A stretch of DNA of 64,000 nt from Planococcus maitriensis (GTDB taxonomy: Bacteria; Bacillota; Bacilli; Bacillales_A; Planococcaceae), in assembly GCF_003289925.1 (NCBI RefSeq), contig NZ_QLZQ01000005.1, positions 1-64,000 of the forward strand. The letters run 5' to 3'. Made by a program: the position numbers and the translations under genes. Shown here one piece after another: positions 21,369-30,854 of the stretch. The number at the start of each line of letters is the position of its first letter. Within the stretch, counting starts at the first letter, position 1. The notes beneath the pieces were generated by a model, which saw nothing but the letters and a program-made list of their open reading frames with translations, searched no databases and was not told the DNA's origin.

Positions 21369-22469
21369 TTGGCATTAACTGCAGGGATTGTAGGATTACC
21401 AAACGTAGGGAAATCCACATTATTCAACGCTATTACGAAAGCGGGCGCCGAAGCGGCGAACTACCCGTTCTGTACGATAGATCCAAACGTCGGCATCGTC
21501 GAAGTGCCTGACGAGCGCCTCGATAAACTGACGGAACTGGTCGAACCGAAAAAGACCATCCCGACAGCTTTCGAATTCACGGACATCGCCGGAATCGTCA
21601 AAGGCGCCAGCAAAGGGGAAGGGCTCGGGAATAAATTCCTCGCCAATATCCGTGAAGTGGATGCCATCACCCAAGTGGTCCGCTGCTTCGCCGATGAAAA
21701 CGTCACGCACGTTTCGGGCGGCGTGGATCCGGTGTCGGACATTGAAGTCATCAACCTGGAACTTGTGCTTGCGGATATGGAAAGCATTGAAAAGCGCATC
21801 ACGCGCAATGCAAAACTATTGAAGCAAAAAGACAAGGATGCCGTAGCGGAAGCGCCGGTATTGGCGAAATTGCGCGAGGCATTTGAAAATGGCGAATTGG
21901 CCCGCTCGATCGACTTCACGGAAGACGAGCTGAAAATCGCTAAAGGCCTGAACTTGCTGACGCTCAAGCCGATGCTGTATGTGGCGAACGTGTCTGAAGA
22001 CGAAATCGCCGATGCGGACAACAACGAATACGTCAAGCAAGTGCGTGAATACGCAGCAGGGCATGATTCCGATGTGATTGTTGTTTGTGCGAAGATCGAA
22101 GAGGAAATGGCAGAGCTGGAAGACGAAGAAAAGGAAATGTTCCTTGAAGAGCTCGGCATCGAAGAATCAGGGCTTGACCAATTGATCAAAGCTGCTTACC
22201 AATTGCTCGGGCTTGCCACTTACTTTACTGCCGGCGTGCAGGAAGTGCGTGCATGGACGTTCAAAAAAGGCATGAAAGCCCCTCAATGTGCGGGCATCAT
22301 CCACTCCGACTTCGAACGCGGCTTTATCCGCGCAGAAACGGTCGCTTATGACGAATTGGTGGAAGCCGGTTCGATGGCAGCGGCGAAAGAGGCCGGAAAA
22401 GTGCGCCAAGAAGGCAAGGAATACGTCGTCAAAGACGGCGATGTCATGCTCTTCAGATTCAATGTATAA
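21369..22469 (+). CDS. ychF: Ribosome-associated ATPase YchF (OLA1 family)
   Basis: Obg-type P-loop protein that prefers ATP and binds ribosomes. Motifs are GLPNVGKSTLFNAIT (P-loop), EFTDIAGIVKGASKGEGLGNKFL (switch II), VANVSEDE at the NKxE-like position, and the C-terminal TGS domain. The TTG at 21369 gives MALTAGIVG and 366 residues, as in B. subtilis. An in-frame GTG lies 9 bp upstream. Confidence 0.95.
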   Translation: MALTAGIVGLPNVGKSTLFNAITKAGAEAANYPFCTIDPNVGIVEVPDERLDKLTELVEPKKTIPTAFEFTDIAGIVKGASKGEGLGNKFLANIREVDAITQVVRCFADENVTHVSGGVDPVSDIEVINLELVLADMESIEKRITRNAKLLKQKDKDAVAEAPVLAKLREAFENGELARSIDFTEDELKIAKGLNLLTLKPMLYVANVSEDEIADADNNEYVKQVREYAAGHDSDVIVVCAKIEEEMAELEDEEKEMFLEELGIEESGLDQLIKAAYQLLGLATYFTAGVQEVRAWTFKKGMKAPQCAGIIHSDFERGFIRAETVAYDELVEAGSMAAAKEAGKVRQEGKEYVVKDGDVMLFRFNV

Positions 22470-22549
22470 GGCTTCAGCCTAATAGTTTATTGTCAGTCAC
22501 AGCCATGGAAACAAGTTAAGAATCGATTGGCGGCTGGAAAAGAATACCG

Positions 22550-22582
22550 AACCGGGTGCTTTTTTGAGCATCCGGTTTTTTA
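22550..22582 (+). terminator. intrinsic terminator after ychF
   Basis: AACCGG-TGCT pairs with AGCA-CCGGTT and is followed by TTTTTAT. It ends shortly before the ribosome site of the next gene. Confidence 0.7.
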
Positions 22583-22597
22583 TGAGGAGGGAAACGA

Positions 22598-22981
22598 ATG
22601 TATTTATTCGCATATGGAACCTTGAAAAGAGGCGGCAAATACCATTTCTATCTGGAAGAAGCGGATTTGGTGGCAGAACACGTAACGATTTCAGGAAGTT
22701 TGTACGACACAGGGCTCGGCTATCCGGCGCTCGCGTTGAGGGGAGACGATGTCATCCAGGGAGAGCTTTACGATATCCCGGATGTGTTGTGGCCGGCAAT
22801 CAATGATCTGGAAGATTATTCAGGAAATGCGAAAACTGATATGTACGACCGTCTGACAATCGAAGTCGAAACCGAACGCGGCACCAAACAAGCGATTGTC
22901 TATACGGCGAAAGCAGAGCGATTGTTGAAGGAATATATTCCCGAAGGCGTATGGGATGTGGAACGGTCATTTGTGAAATAA
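22598..22981 (+). CDS. Gamma-glutamylcyclotransferase family protein
   Basis: A 127-residue AIG2/GGCT-like protein. The start MYLFAYGTLKRGGKYHFYL matches the YGTL substrate-binding loop, and the acidic residue lies in INDLEDYSG. Family members cyclise gamma-glutamyl compounds, but the substrate here cannot be told. An AGGAGGGAAACG site precedes the ATG. Confidence 0.85.
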   Translation: MYLFAYGTLKRGGKYHFYLEEADLVAEHVTISGSLYDTGLGYPALALRGDDVIQGELYDIPDVLWPAINDLEDYSGNAKTDMYDRLTIEVETERGTKQAIVYTAKAERLLKEYIPEGVWDVERSFVK

Positions 22982-22987
22982 ACAGCA

Positions 22988-23029
22988 AAAAGAAGGCGCA
23001 GCAGGAAACCTGCTGTGCCTTCTTTTTTA
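22988..23029. terminator. bidirectional terminator
   Basis: AAAAGAAGGC-CAGCAGG pairs with CCTGCTG-GCCTTCTTTT around an AAA loop. A-tract and T-tract flank it, so it serves both the GGCT gene and the convergent DUF3267 gene. Confidence 0.85.
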
Positions 23030-23048
23030 TTTGTACGGATCCTACCGT

Positions 23049-23600
23049 TTATTCATCTAGCGGCGGATAGCTGGAATAGACGTGGAGGCGGGGGAGTTTC
23101 GGGTCGTCCCGTATCCACGCATCATTGGGTTCTTTTCGCAGTTCACGGTACATGAGGAAGTCGCCGAATGCCCCGGCCGTCAGCATGGCGCCGAGCAGGA
23201 CGAGCACTTGGTCGCCGATCCAAAAGCCGGCGGCGGCAGGCAACACGGCGGTCATCCAAAAGGGCAGCAGCAAGACAGCCCGCATCGCCCGGTTTTTCAC
23301 AGGCCGGTCGCTGGTCGCATAAGCGATGCCCAATTTTAAGTTGAGACCGTATTGAAGTGAAGAGATGGGCACTTTTCCAAAGACGACGAAGCCGATCAAA
23401 TGGAATAATTCATGCAGTACGATCAATAATGCGTAGCCGCCGAAGAAATAGAGGGTGCCGAACAGCGAAAAGCCAAAAGACAAAGGCTCGCGGAATAGCT
23501 GGTAGGCGAGCGCGAAGGCGACAACGAGCACTATATTGAACCACAGTGCTTTCGGTGCGATTTCTTCTATATTCAAATCGATGACTTTATGAGGTTCCAT
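23049..23600 (-). CDS. DUF3267 family membrane protein (zincin-like HExxH)
   Basis: A membrane protein of about 183 residues with four hydrophobic segments and the motif VLHELFHLIGF. This HExxH resembles a zinc site, as in DUF3267 proteins, which are predicted membrane metalloproteases. It is the only leftward gene in this stretch. The ATG at 23600 is used; a GTG at 23609 is also possible. No protease substrate is known. Confidence 0.8.
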   Translation of the reverse strand: MEPHKVIDLNIEEIAPKALWFNIVLVVAFALAYQLFREPLSFGFSLFGTLYFFGGYALLIVLHELFHLIGFVVFGKVPISSLQYGLNLKLGIAYATSDRPVKNRAMRAVLLLPFWMTAVLPAAAGFWIGDQVLVLLGAMLTAGAFGDFLMYRELRKEPNDAWIRDDPKLPRLHVYSSYPPLDE

Positions 23601-23650
23601 TGGCAACACATCCCGAACTTTGATGCTCCCAGTATAGCCTAAATTACAGC

Positions 23651-23679
23651 TTGCCGGAAGCCTGTGCGTATGCTACAAT
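23651..23679 (+). promoter_or_regulatory. sigma-A promoter of rpsF-ssb-rpsR
   Basis: TTGCCG (23651-23656), a 17-bp spacer and TACAAT (23674-23679) lie 87 bp before rpsF. Confidence 0.7.
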
Positions 23680-23714
23680 ATGTTGATGTGAGTAATATTT
23701 ATGATTGCTTGCTC

Positions 23715-23743
23715 CTTGCCCGCTGGAAACAGCAGGGCCCAAG
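23715..23743 (+). promoter_or_regulatory. candidate S6:S18-binding leader hairpin
   Basis: The rpsF 5' leader contains CTTG-CCC-GCTG-GAAA-CAGC-A-GGG-CC-CAAG, a hairpin with bulges and a CCCG segment. Autoregulatory S6:S18 leaders are known upstream of rpsF in many bacteria. The match here is structural by eye only. Confidence 0.45.
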
Positions 23744-23765
23744 TCCATAAGGAGGTGACAATACG

Positions 23766-24053
23766 ATGAGAGAATACGAAGTAATGTACATTGTACGCCC
23801 GAACATTGAAGAGGACGCTAAGAAAGCGCTAGTTGAGCGTTTCAGCGAAATCCTGACTTCAAACGGTGCGGAAATCATCGAGTCGAAAGAATGGGGTAAA
23901 CGCCGTTTGGCTTATGAAATCAATGATTTCAAAGAAGGTTTCTACCAGATCGTGAAAGCGAACGCTGGAACTGAAGCTATCAACGAGTTTACACGTCTTG
24001 CGAACATCAATGAAGACATTATCCGCCACATCGCTGTACGCCTAGACGTATAA
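23766..24053 (+). CDS. rpsF: 30S ribosomal protein S6
   Basis: A 95-residue primary S18 partner in the 30S platform. The sequence [25 protein letters not shown] and [21 protein letters not shown] is typical. AAGGAGGTG precedes the ATG. First gene of the rpsF-ssb-rpsR operon. Confidence 0.97.
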   Translation: MREYEVMYIVRPNIEEDAKKALVERFSEILTSNGAEIIESKEWGKRRLAYEINDFKEGFYQIVKANAGTEAINEFTRLANINEDIIRHIAVRLDV

Positions 24054-24104
24054 GATAAGCGGAATACAGATAATACACGACTTGAAGAAGGAGGTTGAAT
24101 TCTG

Positions 24105-24599
24105 ATGATCAACCGGGTTGTATTGGTCGGAAGACTGACAAAAGATCCTGATCTTCGCTACACACCAAGCGGGGCGGCGGTGGCCCGTTTTACACTTGCT
24201 GTAAACCGGACATTCTCCAATGCGCAAGGTGAACGCGAAGCAGATTTTATCAATTGTACCGTTTGGCGCAAGCAGGCTGAAAACACAGCGAATTTCCTCA
24301 AAAAAGGAAGTCTCGCCGGTGTCGAAGGCCGCATTCAGACTGGCAGCTACGAGGGTCAAGATGGCAAGCGCGTTTATACGACGGAAGTGGTGGCGGACAG
24401 CGTTCAATTCCTTGAACCGAAAAGCGCCAATTCCGGATCTGGGGATCGTTCAAATGATCGCTCGTATGGACAGCAGCCATCTTATCAACAGAACCAACCG
24501 TCTAGTCCAAGTCAGCAAAACAATACTCGTGTAGATGACGATCCGTTTTCAAGCGGAAGCGGGAAGATCGAAGTTTCGGACGACGATCTGCCGTTCTAA
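24105..24599 (+). CDS. ssb: Single-stranded DNA-binding protein
   Basis: A 164-residue SSB. The N-terminal OB fold starts [23 protein letters not shown] and contains [24 protein letters not shown] Gln/Ser/Asn-rich linker follows, and the C-terminal acidic tip DDDLPF recruits partner proteins. AAGGAGG lies upstream. It sits between rpsF and rpsR as in most Firmicutes. Confidence 0.97.
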   Translation: MINRVVLVGRLTKDPDLRYTPSGAAVARFTLAVNRTFSNAQGEREADFINCTVWRKQAENTANFLKKGSLAGVEGRIQTGSYEGQDGKRVYTTEVVADSVQFLEPKSANSGSGDRSNDRSYGQQPSYQQNQPSSPSQQNNTRVDDDPFSSGSGKIEVSDDDLPF

Positions 24600-24651
24600 A
24601 CCAGGCGCCCATCAGCGAATAGAAATCTGAAAATGAGGGAGGTAATTCGAT

Positions 24652-24888
24652 ATGGCACCACGTCGCGGAGGCAAGAAGCGTAAAAAGGTTTGTTATTTCA
24701 CTTCAAACAACATTACACGCATCGACTACAAAGACACTGATTTGCTTAAGAAATTCATTTCTGAGCGAGGCAAAATTTTGCCACGTCGTGTTACGGGCAC
24801 AAGCGCTAAATGGCAACGTCGTTTGACGATTGCGATCAAACGCGCTCGTATCATGGCACTTCTACCGTTCGTAGCGGAAGATAAATAA
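24652..24888 (+). CDS. rpsR: 30S ribosomal protein S18
   Basis: A 78-residue basic protein with [54 protein letters not shown], the S18 signature. Last gene of the rpsF-ssb-rpsR operon, followed by a strong terminator. Confidence 0.97.
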   Translation: MAPRRGGKKRKKVCYFTSNNITRIDYKDTDLLKKFISERGKILPRRVTGTSAKWQRRLTIAIKRARIMALLPFVAEDK

Positions 24889-24898
24889 GATTGTCCAA

Positions 24899-24925
24899 AG
24901 AGGCCGGTTTCCCGGCCTCTTTTTT
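24899..24925 (+). terminator. intrinsic terminator after rpsR
   Basis: AGAGGCCGG/CCGGCCTCT with a short TTTC loop is followed by TTTTTT. Confidence 0.9.
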
Positions 24926-24939
24926 ATATGCTTTGGGAA

Positions 24940-25125
24940 ATTGACAAGAGTGAAGCTAATTGAATAAGTCGAATAGCTTGTGCTATTCGACTGCGTTGCA
25001 GGGGGCTGCTTGCCGTGGGGCGGGTGTTGAGCCAATGTACGGCAAAGGGCGCCGTGCATTTGTCTCGCCAGCCCGCGCGGTCCCACAGGCGTCAGCCCCC
25101 TTCCACTTCGTCTGTAGTTTTAGAG
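24940..25125. repeat. dispersed repeat module A, copy 1
   Basis: The core begins GACTGCGTTGCAGGGGGCTG (24989) and ends in CAGCCCCCTTCCAC (about 25106). It is nearly identical to 33901-34038. The ends form an inverted repeat (GGGGGCTG..GCCGTGGG against CCCACAGGCGTCAGCCCCC). A small hairpin, GAATAG/CTATTC, lies just before it. Its composition and shape recall bcr-like palindromic repeats of Bacillales. The stretch from 24926 to 25900 has no supported protein gene. Confidence 0.75.
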
Positions 25126-25270
25126 GGAAAGAAAACTTTTCTGTCCATTCGATAGAAAATGAGGAAATGCTGCATGTTTTGTAGCTCAAGTCATCTTTAG
25201 TGAAGAGTGGCTAGTTAGCTCTGCTACCTCAACAAAATTTTTGACTGAAGCATCAACGTGCCAGGCACTG

Positions 25271-25453
25271 CATCCCGGGAAGCGATTTCCCCACTAGCCG
25301 GCAACATAATACAGAAGTAGATCAGATTAAACGCACCCCAATCAATGAAATCACCAAGCCGTCGAGCGCCAAAGGCCAACCCGAAGCAGGGCGGCGAATA
25401 ACAAGATGAAGCATGAATAGCATGCTGAAGCACTTCAACACCTAAACTCTCAC
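25271..25453. repeat. dispersed structured repeat module B, copy 1 (internally deleted)
   Basis: Starts CATCCCGGGAAGCGATTTCC, then ACTAGCCGGCAAC and AAACGCACCCCAATCAATGA, and ends GCCAACCCGAAGCAGGGCGG plus an AT-rich tail. It matches copy 2 but lacks the roughly 45-bp inner hairpin. Short open frames on the minus strand share a peptide (YSPPCFGLAF, GDFIDWGAF). I read these as by-products of the repeat, not as genes. Confidence 0.7.
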
Positions 25454-25468
25454 TATCTTTTCATATAT

Positions 25469-25697
25469 TTTCCCGGGAAGCGATTTCCCTGCTAGCCGGC
25501 AACTCGTACATAAGCAGATCTATTTAAACGCACCCCAATCAATGAAATCACCAAGCTGCCCAGCGTAAAGGGGTGAGCCGACGCAATAAGACAAGCGTTC
25601 TTCTTGGCTTATTGCCAAAGGCCAACCCAAAGTCGGGCAGCGAATAATAAGATGACGCCCGAATAGAATTCTGGAATAGGTCGACATGTAAACTCTC
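25469..25697. repeat. dispersed structured repeat module B, copy 2
   Basis: A tandem second copy. It folds into nested stems: outer GCTGCCC/GGGCAGC (25555-25561 with 25635-25641), middle GGGT/ACCC (25571-25574 with 25625-25628) and inner CAATAAG/CTTATTG (25584-25590 with 25608-25614). Compared with the copy at 34163, paired bases change together. Confidence 0.75.
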
Positions 25698-25880
25698 GCC
25701 AACTTCTTAGCAAATCTCCCCAACTGCTCAAACAGCTCCCCCATATTAATTTTCATCTACTATTTCCATCCATCAGAGAATCAGCGATACTGATTTTCTA
25801 AAGGCGGCCATTACCGGAGGGCGCAAACTTTTCCTTCTCGAAACGGGGCGATAGGTGTACAGTGAGGCAACCTCCCTTTT

Positions 25881-25909
25881 TTGTTCGGGGGCTTGAATCA
25901 TGGTACAAT
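25881..25909 (+). promoter_or_regulatory. sigma-A promoter of yybS-gdpP-rplI-dnaB
   Basis: TTGTTC (25881-25886), a 17-bp spacer and TACAAT (25904-25909) lie 29 bp before the first gene. Confidence 0.65.
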
Positions 25910-25937
25910 TATACGGATGAAATAAACCCGAAAGAAG

Positions 25938-26906
25938 ATGAAAAACGCAGATATGCCTAACCAAAAGACACGTCAATTGACGAATGGAGCCATGATGACG
26001 GCGCTGTTTGCCGTCTTATTGGCTATTTCTGTATATGTACCGGTGCTGAGTTTGATCAGTACTTTGTTTTTGGCATTGCCGATTGCTTGGTATAGCGCCA
26101 AGTATCCGGTAAAGGCGTCGGCGCTGGTGGCAGTAGTCGGGGTCGTGTTAAGCTTTCTGATCGGCGGATTGCTGTCTTTGCCTTTGACGTTGATCCACAT
26201 TCCGCTGGGGCTCATGATTGGGCTGTCGATCCAGTATAGAAAAAGCAAGTTGTTCATGTTCATGGGCGCAAGCATCGTGCTGCTGCTGTCATTGATGGTG
26301 CAGTATATGGCAGCGATCGCCTTTTTCGGCATCAACTTCCTTGAGGAATTCATGGTGACGATGCGCAGTTCGTACGAACAGGCCGGTACTTGGCTTGAGC
26401 GCCTTGGATCGGAATCGACGGAAGAATACGAGGAGCTTGTCGCGCAGTTCATGCTGACGTTCGAGACCTTGTTGCCGACGCTGTTGATCTTGTCGGTCTT
26501 TACGACGGTATGGGTCTTGTTATTGATCCTGTTGCCGATCTTGAAACGGCTTGGCATCGAAGTGCCGAAGTTCCCGCCGTTCCGCGAGATGCGTCTGCCG
26601 AAAAGCGTGCTGTGGTATTATTTGATCGTCATTTTGGTGTCTTTGCTGTCGGATTTCGAGCAAGGGACCATGGCGTATATGATTTTCGCCAATGCCTCGA
26701 TGCTGCTGCAGTTCCTGCTGTTCTTGCAGGGGGTATCGTTCTATCATTTCTATATCCACCAAGAGGGCTGGCCCCGCTGGGTGACGGTGCTTGTGACGGT
26801 TCTGGCATTTCCTTTGCAATCGTTCACGAGCATCATCGGGATTTTGGATCTCGGCTTCGACATCCGGGGCTGGATCAAGCGGGCGCACGAGTTTAAAGGA
26901 AAGTAA
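25938..26906 (+). CDS. DUF2232 membrane protein YybS
   Basis: A 322-residue polytopic membrane protein with about eight hydrophobic segments and a charged loop near the middle (SYEQAGTWLERLGSESTEEYEEL). It matches the YybS/DUF2232 family, which precedes gdpP in Bacillales. The function is not established; the family shows similarity to ECF-type substrate-binding (S) components. The ribosome site (AAAGAAG) is weak. The gap to gdpP is 14 bp. Confidence 0.85.
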   Translation: MKNADMPNQKTRQLTNGAMMTALFAVLLAISVYVPVLSLISTLFLALPIAWYSAKYPVKASALVAVVGVVLSFLIGGLLSLPLTLIHIPLGLMIGLSIQYRKSKLFMFMGASIVLLLSLMVQYMAAIAFFGINFLEEFMVTMRSSYEQAGTWLERLGSESTEEYEELVAQFMLTFETLLPTLLILSVFTTVWVLLLILLPILKRLGIEVPKFPPFREMRLPKSVLWYYLIVILVSLLSDFEQGTMAYMIFANASMLLQFLLFLQGVSFYHFYIHQEGWPRWVTVLVTVLAFPLQSFTSIIGILDLGFDIRGWIKRAHEFKGK

Positions 26907-26920
26907 GGAGCTGAAAAGAA

Positions 26921-28897
26921 ATGTCGGCTTTTTTCAGGAAACGTAATCTAAGATACCCATTGCTGGCATTGCTGGCTCTCGGAATGGCCGCGGTCATCCT
27001 CATCTCCCTTTGGTCAGAATGGGGCGCCGGCATTTTCGCCCTCCTGTACGGGGCGGCGATCACCTCGGCGTGGGTACTGGAAAAACGCAACTATGAAGAG
27101 ACCGAAAAGCATATCGAAACGCTGTCTTACCGGATGAAGAAAGTCGGCGAGGAAGCATTGCTCGAGATGCCGATCGGGATTTTGCTGGTCAATGAAAACC
27201 AACAGATCGAATGGGCCAATCCCTATATCACTTCGGCGCTCGATTACGAGACGCTGATCGGTGAATCGGTTTATAGCTTGACGGAAGAATTTAACCAATT
27301 GGTCAAATCTCCCGAGTCGAATGAAATGGTCATGTCGCTTGGCGGCCGCAAATATCGGGTTTATTACCGTGCGGATGACCGGTTGTACTATTTATTCGAT
27401 ATTACCGAGCAAGTGGAGATTGAAAGTTTGTATCATGCGGACCGGACCGTCATCGGCATCCTGTTCATCGATAATTACGATGAATTGTCACAAGGGATGG
27501 ACGATCAGGTGCGCAGTAATTTAAATAGCCTCGTGACCTCATTGATCAATCGATGGGGGACCGACAACGGGATTTTCGTGAAACGGATTTCCTCTGACCG
27601 CTTTATGGCGGTGTTCAACGAATCGATCCTTCAGAAATTGGAGGAAACCAAATTCACGGTGCTCGACGATATCCGTGAAGTGACAGCGAAAGACAATATG
27701 GCGCTGACCTTGAGCATCGGGGTCGGGGCGGGTTCCGCTTCCCTGATCGAACTGGGCGCGATGGCGCAATCGGGGCTCGATTTGGTACTTGGGCGCGGCG
27801 GCGACCAAGTGGCGATCAAGCATCCGAGCGGCAAGGTCAAGTTCTACGGGGGTAAAACCAACCCTGTCGAAAAACGCACGAGGGTGCGCGCACGCGTCAT
27901 TTCGCATGCGCTTCGCGACTTGATCCAGGAAAGCGACCAAGTCTTTGTCATGGGCCATAAAATGCCCGATATGGACTCGATCGGCGCAGCGGTCGGCGTT
28001 GCCAAAATGGCGGAGATGAACCGCGTCAAAGGGCGCATCGTCATCGATTTCGATGAATACGACCGCAGCGTCATGCGCTTGATGGAAGAAATCGAAAGCG
28101 ATCCGGACTTGTTCGAGCGTTTCATTACCCCGGAAGAGGCATTATCGGAAATGACCGAGCATTCGCTGCTCGTCGTGGTCGATACGCATAAACCGTCGAT
28201 GGTCATCGATGAACGCCTGCTCCAGCGCATGGAGCGCGTCGTCCTGATCGACCATCACAGAAGAGGCGAGGAATTCATCACCAACACGATGCTCGTTTAC
28301 ATGGAGCCATACGCATCGTCTACGGCAGAGCTCGTGACCGAATTGATCGAATACCAGCCGAAACACGAAAAATTGACGATGCTCGAGGCGACAGCGATGC
28401 TTGCCGGGATCATCGTCGACACGAAAAGCTTTACGCTGCGCACCGGCGCCCGGACCTTCGAAGCGGCATCCTACCTGCGCTCGAACGGTGCCGATACGGT
28501 GCTCGTGCAGCGTTTGCTGAAAGAAGACCTCGATACGTACATCGAGCGGGCGAAAATCGTCCAGAGCGTGGAATTCGTCGGCGACGGCATCGCCATCGCA
28601 AAAGGCGAAGAGGGGCGCATCTACAGCCCCGTGCTGATCGCCCAGACAGCCGATATCCTGCTGACGATGAAAGACGTCAATGCGTCATTCGTCATCGCTG
28701 AACGCACGGAAGGCGGCGTGGGCATCAGCGCACGCTCGCTCGGCGAAGTCAATGTGCAGGTCATTATGGAAAATCTCGGCGGCGGCGGCCATTTAACGAA
28801 TGCGGCCACGCAAATGCCGGATGCAAGCATTGAAGAAGCGGTCGGTCAATTGAAGGCCGTATTAACGGAAAACGATGGAGGGGGATCTGAAGAATGA
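26921..28897 (+). CDS. gdpP: Cyclic-di-AMP phosphodiesterase GdpP
   Basis: Membrane phosphodiesterase that degrades c-di-AMP and so affects potassium and wall homeostasis. The 658-residue protein has two N-terminal membrane helices (about 12-55), a PAS domain (about 75-150) and a degenerate GGDEF domain (about 170-300). A DHH/DHHA1 catalytic module follows with [35 protein letters not shown] and the C-terminal [11 protein letters not shown]. Its stop overlaps the rplI start by 4 bp. Confidence 0.96.
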   Translation: MSAFFRKRNLRYPLLALLALGMAAVILISLWSEWGAGIFALLYGAAITSAWVLEKRNYEETEKHIETLSYRMKKVGEEALLEMPIGILLVNENQQIEWANPYITSALDYETLIGESVYSLTEEFNQLVKSPESNEMVMSLGGRKYRVYYRADDRLYYLFDITEQVEIESLYHADRTVIGILFIDNYDELSQGMDDQVRSNLNSLVTSLINRWGTDNGIFVKRISSDRFMAVFNESILQKLEETKFTVLDDIREVTAKDNMALTLSIGVGAGSASLIELGAMAQSGLDLVLGRGGDQVAIKHPSGKVKFYGGKTNPVEKRTRVRARVISHALRDLIQESDQVFVMGHKMPDMDSIGAAVGVAKMAEMNRVKGRIVIDFDEYDRSVMRLMEEIESDPDLFERFITPEEALSEMTEHSLLVVVDTHKPSMVIDERLLQRMERVVLIDHHRRGEEFITNTMLVYMEPYASSTAELVTELIEYQPKHEKLTMLEATAMLAGIIVDTKSFTLRTGARTFEAASYLRSNGADTVLVQRLLKEDLDTYIERAKIVQSVEFVGDGIAIAKGEEGRIYSPVLIAQTADILLTMKDVNASFVIAERTEGGVGISARSLGEVNVQVIMENLGGGGHLTNAATQMPDASIEEAVGQLKAVLTENDGGGSEE

Positions 28898-29343
28898 AAG
28901 TGATTTTCTTGAAAGACGTAAAAAATGTAGGCAAAAAAGGCGATATCAAAAACGTGGCGGACGGCTACGCGAACAACTACTTGCTGAAGAACAACTTGGC
29001 GGTAGAAGCTGACCAGGCGGCGATGAGCAAACTCGCCGGCCAGCAGAAGAAACAGGAGAAAGAAGCTGAGCAGGAGCTTGAAGAAGCGAAGCAATTGAAA
29101 GAGCAGCTTGAAGCGCTGACTGTCGAATTGACAGCGAAATCCGGCGAAGGCGGCCGCCTGTTCGGATCGATCACATCGAAACAAATCGCCAAGGAACTGG
29201 AAAAGAAACACGGCCATAAAATCGACAAGCGCAAAATGGAGCTCGATGATGCAATACGCGCACTTGGCTACACGAATGTGCCGGTGAAATTGCATCATGA
29301 TGTAACCGCGACACTTCGCGTTCACGTTACTGAAGAAGCGTAA
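28894..29343 (+). CDS. rplI: 50S ribosomal protein L9
   Basis: A 149-residue two-domain protein joined by a long charged helix. The N-terminus [31 protein letters not shown] is the L9 signature. It is coupled to gdpP and followed 11 bp later by dnaB, the usual Bacillales order. Confidence 0.97.
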   Translation: MKVIFLKDVKNVGKKGDIKNVADGYANNYLLKNNLAVEADQAAMSKLAGQQKKQEKEAEQELEEAKQLKEQLEALTVELTAKSGEGGRLFGSITSKQIAKELEKKHGHKIDKRKMELDDAIRALGYTNVPVKLHHDVTATLRVHVTEEA

Positions 29344-29354
29344 GGAGAATAGAT

Positions 29355-30710
29355 ATGAACGAATCGATAGACCGCGTCCCGCCGCATAACCAGGAAGCTG
29401 AGCAATCCATCATTGGGGCCATTTTCCTGGAGCCACAGGCACTGGTTTCCGTTGCGGAAATCGTCATGCCGGAGGATTTCTACCGCGTTGCCCACCAGAA
29501 AATTTTCCAGACGATGATCGATTTGACGGACCGCGGCAAAGCGGTTGATTTGGTCACGGTGACAGAAGAGCTATCGGTTAAGAAAGAGCTGGAAGATGTC
29601 GGCGGCTTATCCTATCTGACCGAGATCGCCAATGCGGTGCCGACAGCCGCGAACGTTGGGCATTATGCCCATATCGTGGAAGAGAAAGCCTTATTGCGCC
29701 GCCTCATCCGAGTGGCCACCACGATCGTCGAAGACGGCTTTACGCGCGAAGACGAAGTGGAGGCGCTGCTTGCCGAAGCGGAGAAGAAGATGATGGAAGT
29801 GTCGAGCCGCAAAAATGCGGGCGACTTTATCCATATTAAAGATGTATTGGTGAAAACTTACGACAATATCGAACTCTTGCATACGCGTAAAGGCGATGTC
29901 ACGGGCATCCCGACCGGGTTCCGCGATTTGGACAAAGTGACGGCGGGCTTTCAACGAAACGATTTGATCATCGTTGCCGCCCGCCCATCCGTCGGTAAAA
30001 CGGCCTTCGCGCTCAACGTCGCGCAAAATGTCGCGACCAAAGCGGATGAGAATGTCGCGATTTTCAGTTTGGAGATGGGGGCAGAGCAGCTCGTCATGCG
30101 GATGCTTTGCGCAGAAGGCAATATTGATGCCCAGGTCATGCGGACCGGTGCGCTGCAGAATGAAGACTGGCGCAAGCTGACGATGGCGATGGGCAGTTTA
30201 TCGAATGCCGGCATTTTCATCGACGATACGCCGGGTATCCGCGTCAACGATATCCGTGCGAAATGCCGCCGCTTGAAACAGGAATACGGCCTCGGCATGA
30301 TCATGATCGATTATTTACAGCTCATCCAAGGACCGGGCAAGGCCGGCGAAAACCGCCAACAGGAAGTATCCGATATTTCCCGTTCCCTGAAAGGGCTCGC
30401 GCGTGAACTTGAAGTCCCGGTCATTGCCTTGTCTCAGCTGTCCCGTGGGGTAGAGCAGCGTCAGGACAAACGGCCGATGATGTCCGATTTGCGTGAATCC
30501 GGCTCGATCGAGCAAGATGCCGATATCGTGTCATTTTTATACCGTGAAGATTATTACGACAAAGAAACCGAAGACCAGAACATGATCGAAATCATCATCG
30601 CCAAGCAGCGGAACGGCCCGACCGGCACCGTTAAGCTGGCGTTCGTGAAGGAATACAATAAGTTCGTCACCATCGACTGGGCTGACCATGAAGGCGGCGG
30701 CGATTTCTAA
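29355..30710 (+). CDS. dnaB: Replicative DNA helicase
   Basis: Hexameric helicase of the replication fork (called DnaC in B. subtilis). The N-terminal domain starts DRVPPHNQEAEQSIIGAIF. The RecA-like domain has Walker A (AARPSVGKTAFALNVA), Walker B (MIMIDYLQLI) and the string SRSLKGLARELEVPVIALSQLSRGVE. 451 residues, as expected. Confidence 0.97.
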   Translation: MNESIDRVPPHNQEAEQSIIGAIFLEPQALVSVAEIVMPEDFYRVAHQKIFQTMIDLTDRGKAVDLVTVTEELSVKKELEDVGGLSYLTEIANAVPTAANVGHYAHIVEEKALLRRLIRVATTIVEDGFTREDEVEALLAEAEKKMMEVSSRKNAGDFIHIKDVLVKTYDNIELLHTRKGDVTGIPTGFRDLDKVTAGFQRNDLIIVAARPSVGKTAFALNVAQNVATKADENVAIFSLEMGAEQLVMRMLCAEGNIDAQVMRTGALQNEDWRKLTMAMGSLSNAGIFIDDTPGIRVNDIRAKCRRLKQEYGLGMIMIDYLQLIQGPGKAGENRQQEVSDISRSLKGLARELEVPVIALSQLSRGVEQRQDKRPMMSDLRESGSIEQDADIVSFLYREDYYDKETEDQNMIEIIIAKQRNGPTGTVKLAFVKEYNKFVTIDWADHEGGGDF

Positions 30711-30720
30711 AGCAACTATT

Positions 30721-30770
30721 AAACACGAACATTAAATGCATCCATGCATTTCGATGTTCGTGTTTTCTTT
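30721..30770 (+). terminator. intrinsic terminator after dnaB
   Basis: AAACACGAACAT pairs with ATGTTCGTGTTT around an inner AATGCA/TGCATT hairpin and is followed by TCTTT. Confidence 0.7.
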
Positions 30771-30779
30771 GATTTCATA

Positions 30780-30808
30780 TTGACGCCAAGGCACTCTATT
30801 GATACAAT
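30780..30808 (+). promoter_or_regulatory. sigma-A promoter of purA
   Basis: TTGACG (30780-30785), a 17-bp spacer and TACAAT (30803-30808) lie 46 bp before purA. Confidence 0.75.
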
Positions 30809-30854
30809 AAAGACTGTTTGAAACAGGGCGACAAGCCTAACGGAGGTGCGGACG

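Noticed and set aside
25468-25481. TTTTCCCGGGAAGC as a Noc-binding site (NBS)
   Set aside because: Only 11 of 14 bases fit ATTTCCCGGGAAAT, and the string is part of repeat module B.
25224-25756. Minus-strand open frames of 69 and 78 codons sharing YSPPCFGLAF/GDFIDWGAF-like peptides
   Set aside because: They coincide with repeat module B, change frame and length between copies, and the base changes between copies preserve stems, not codons. No convincing ribosome sites.
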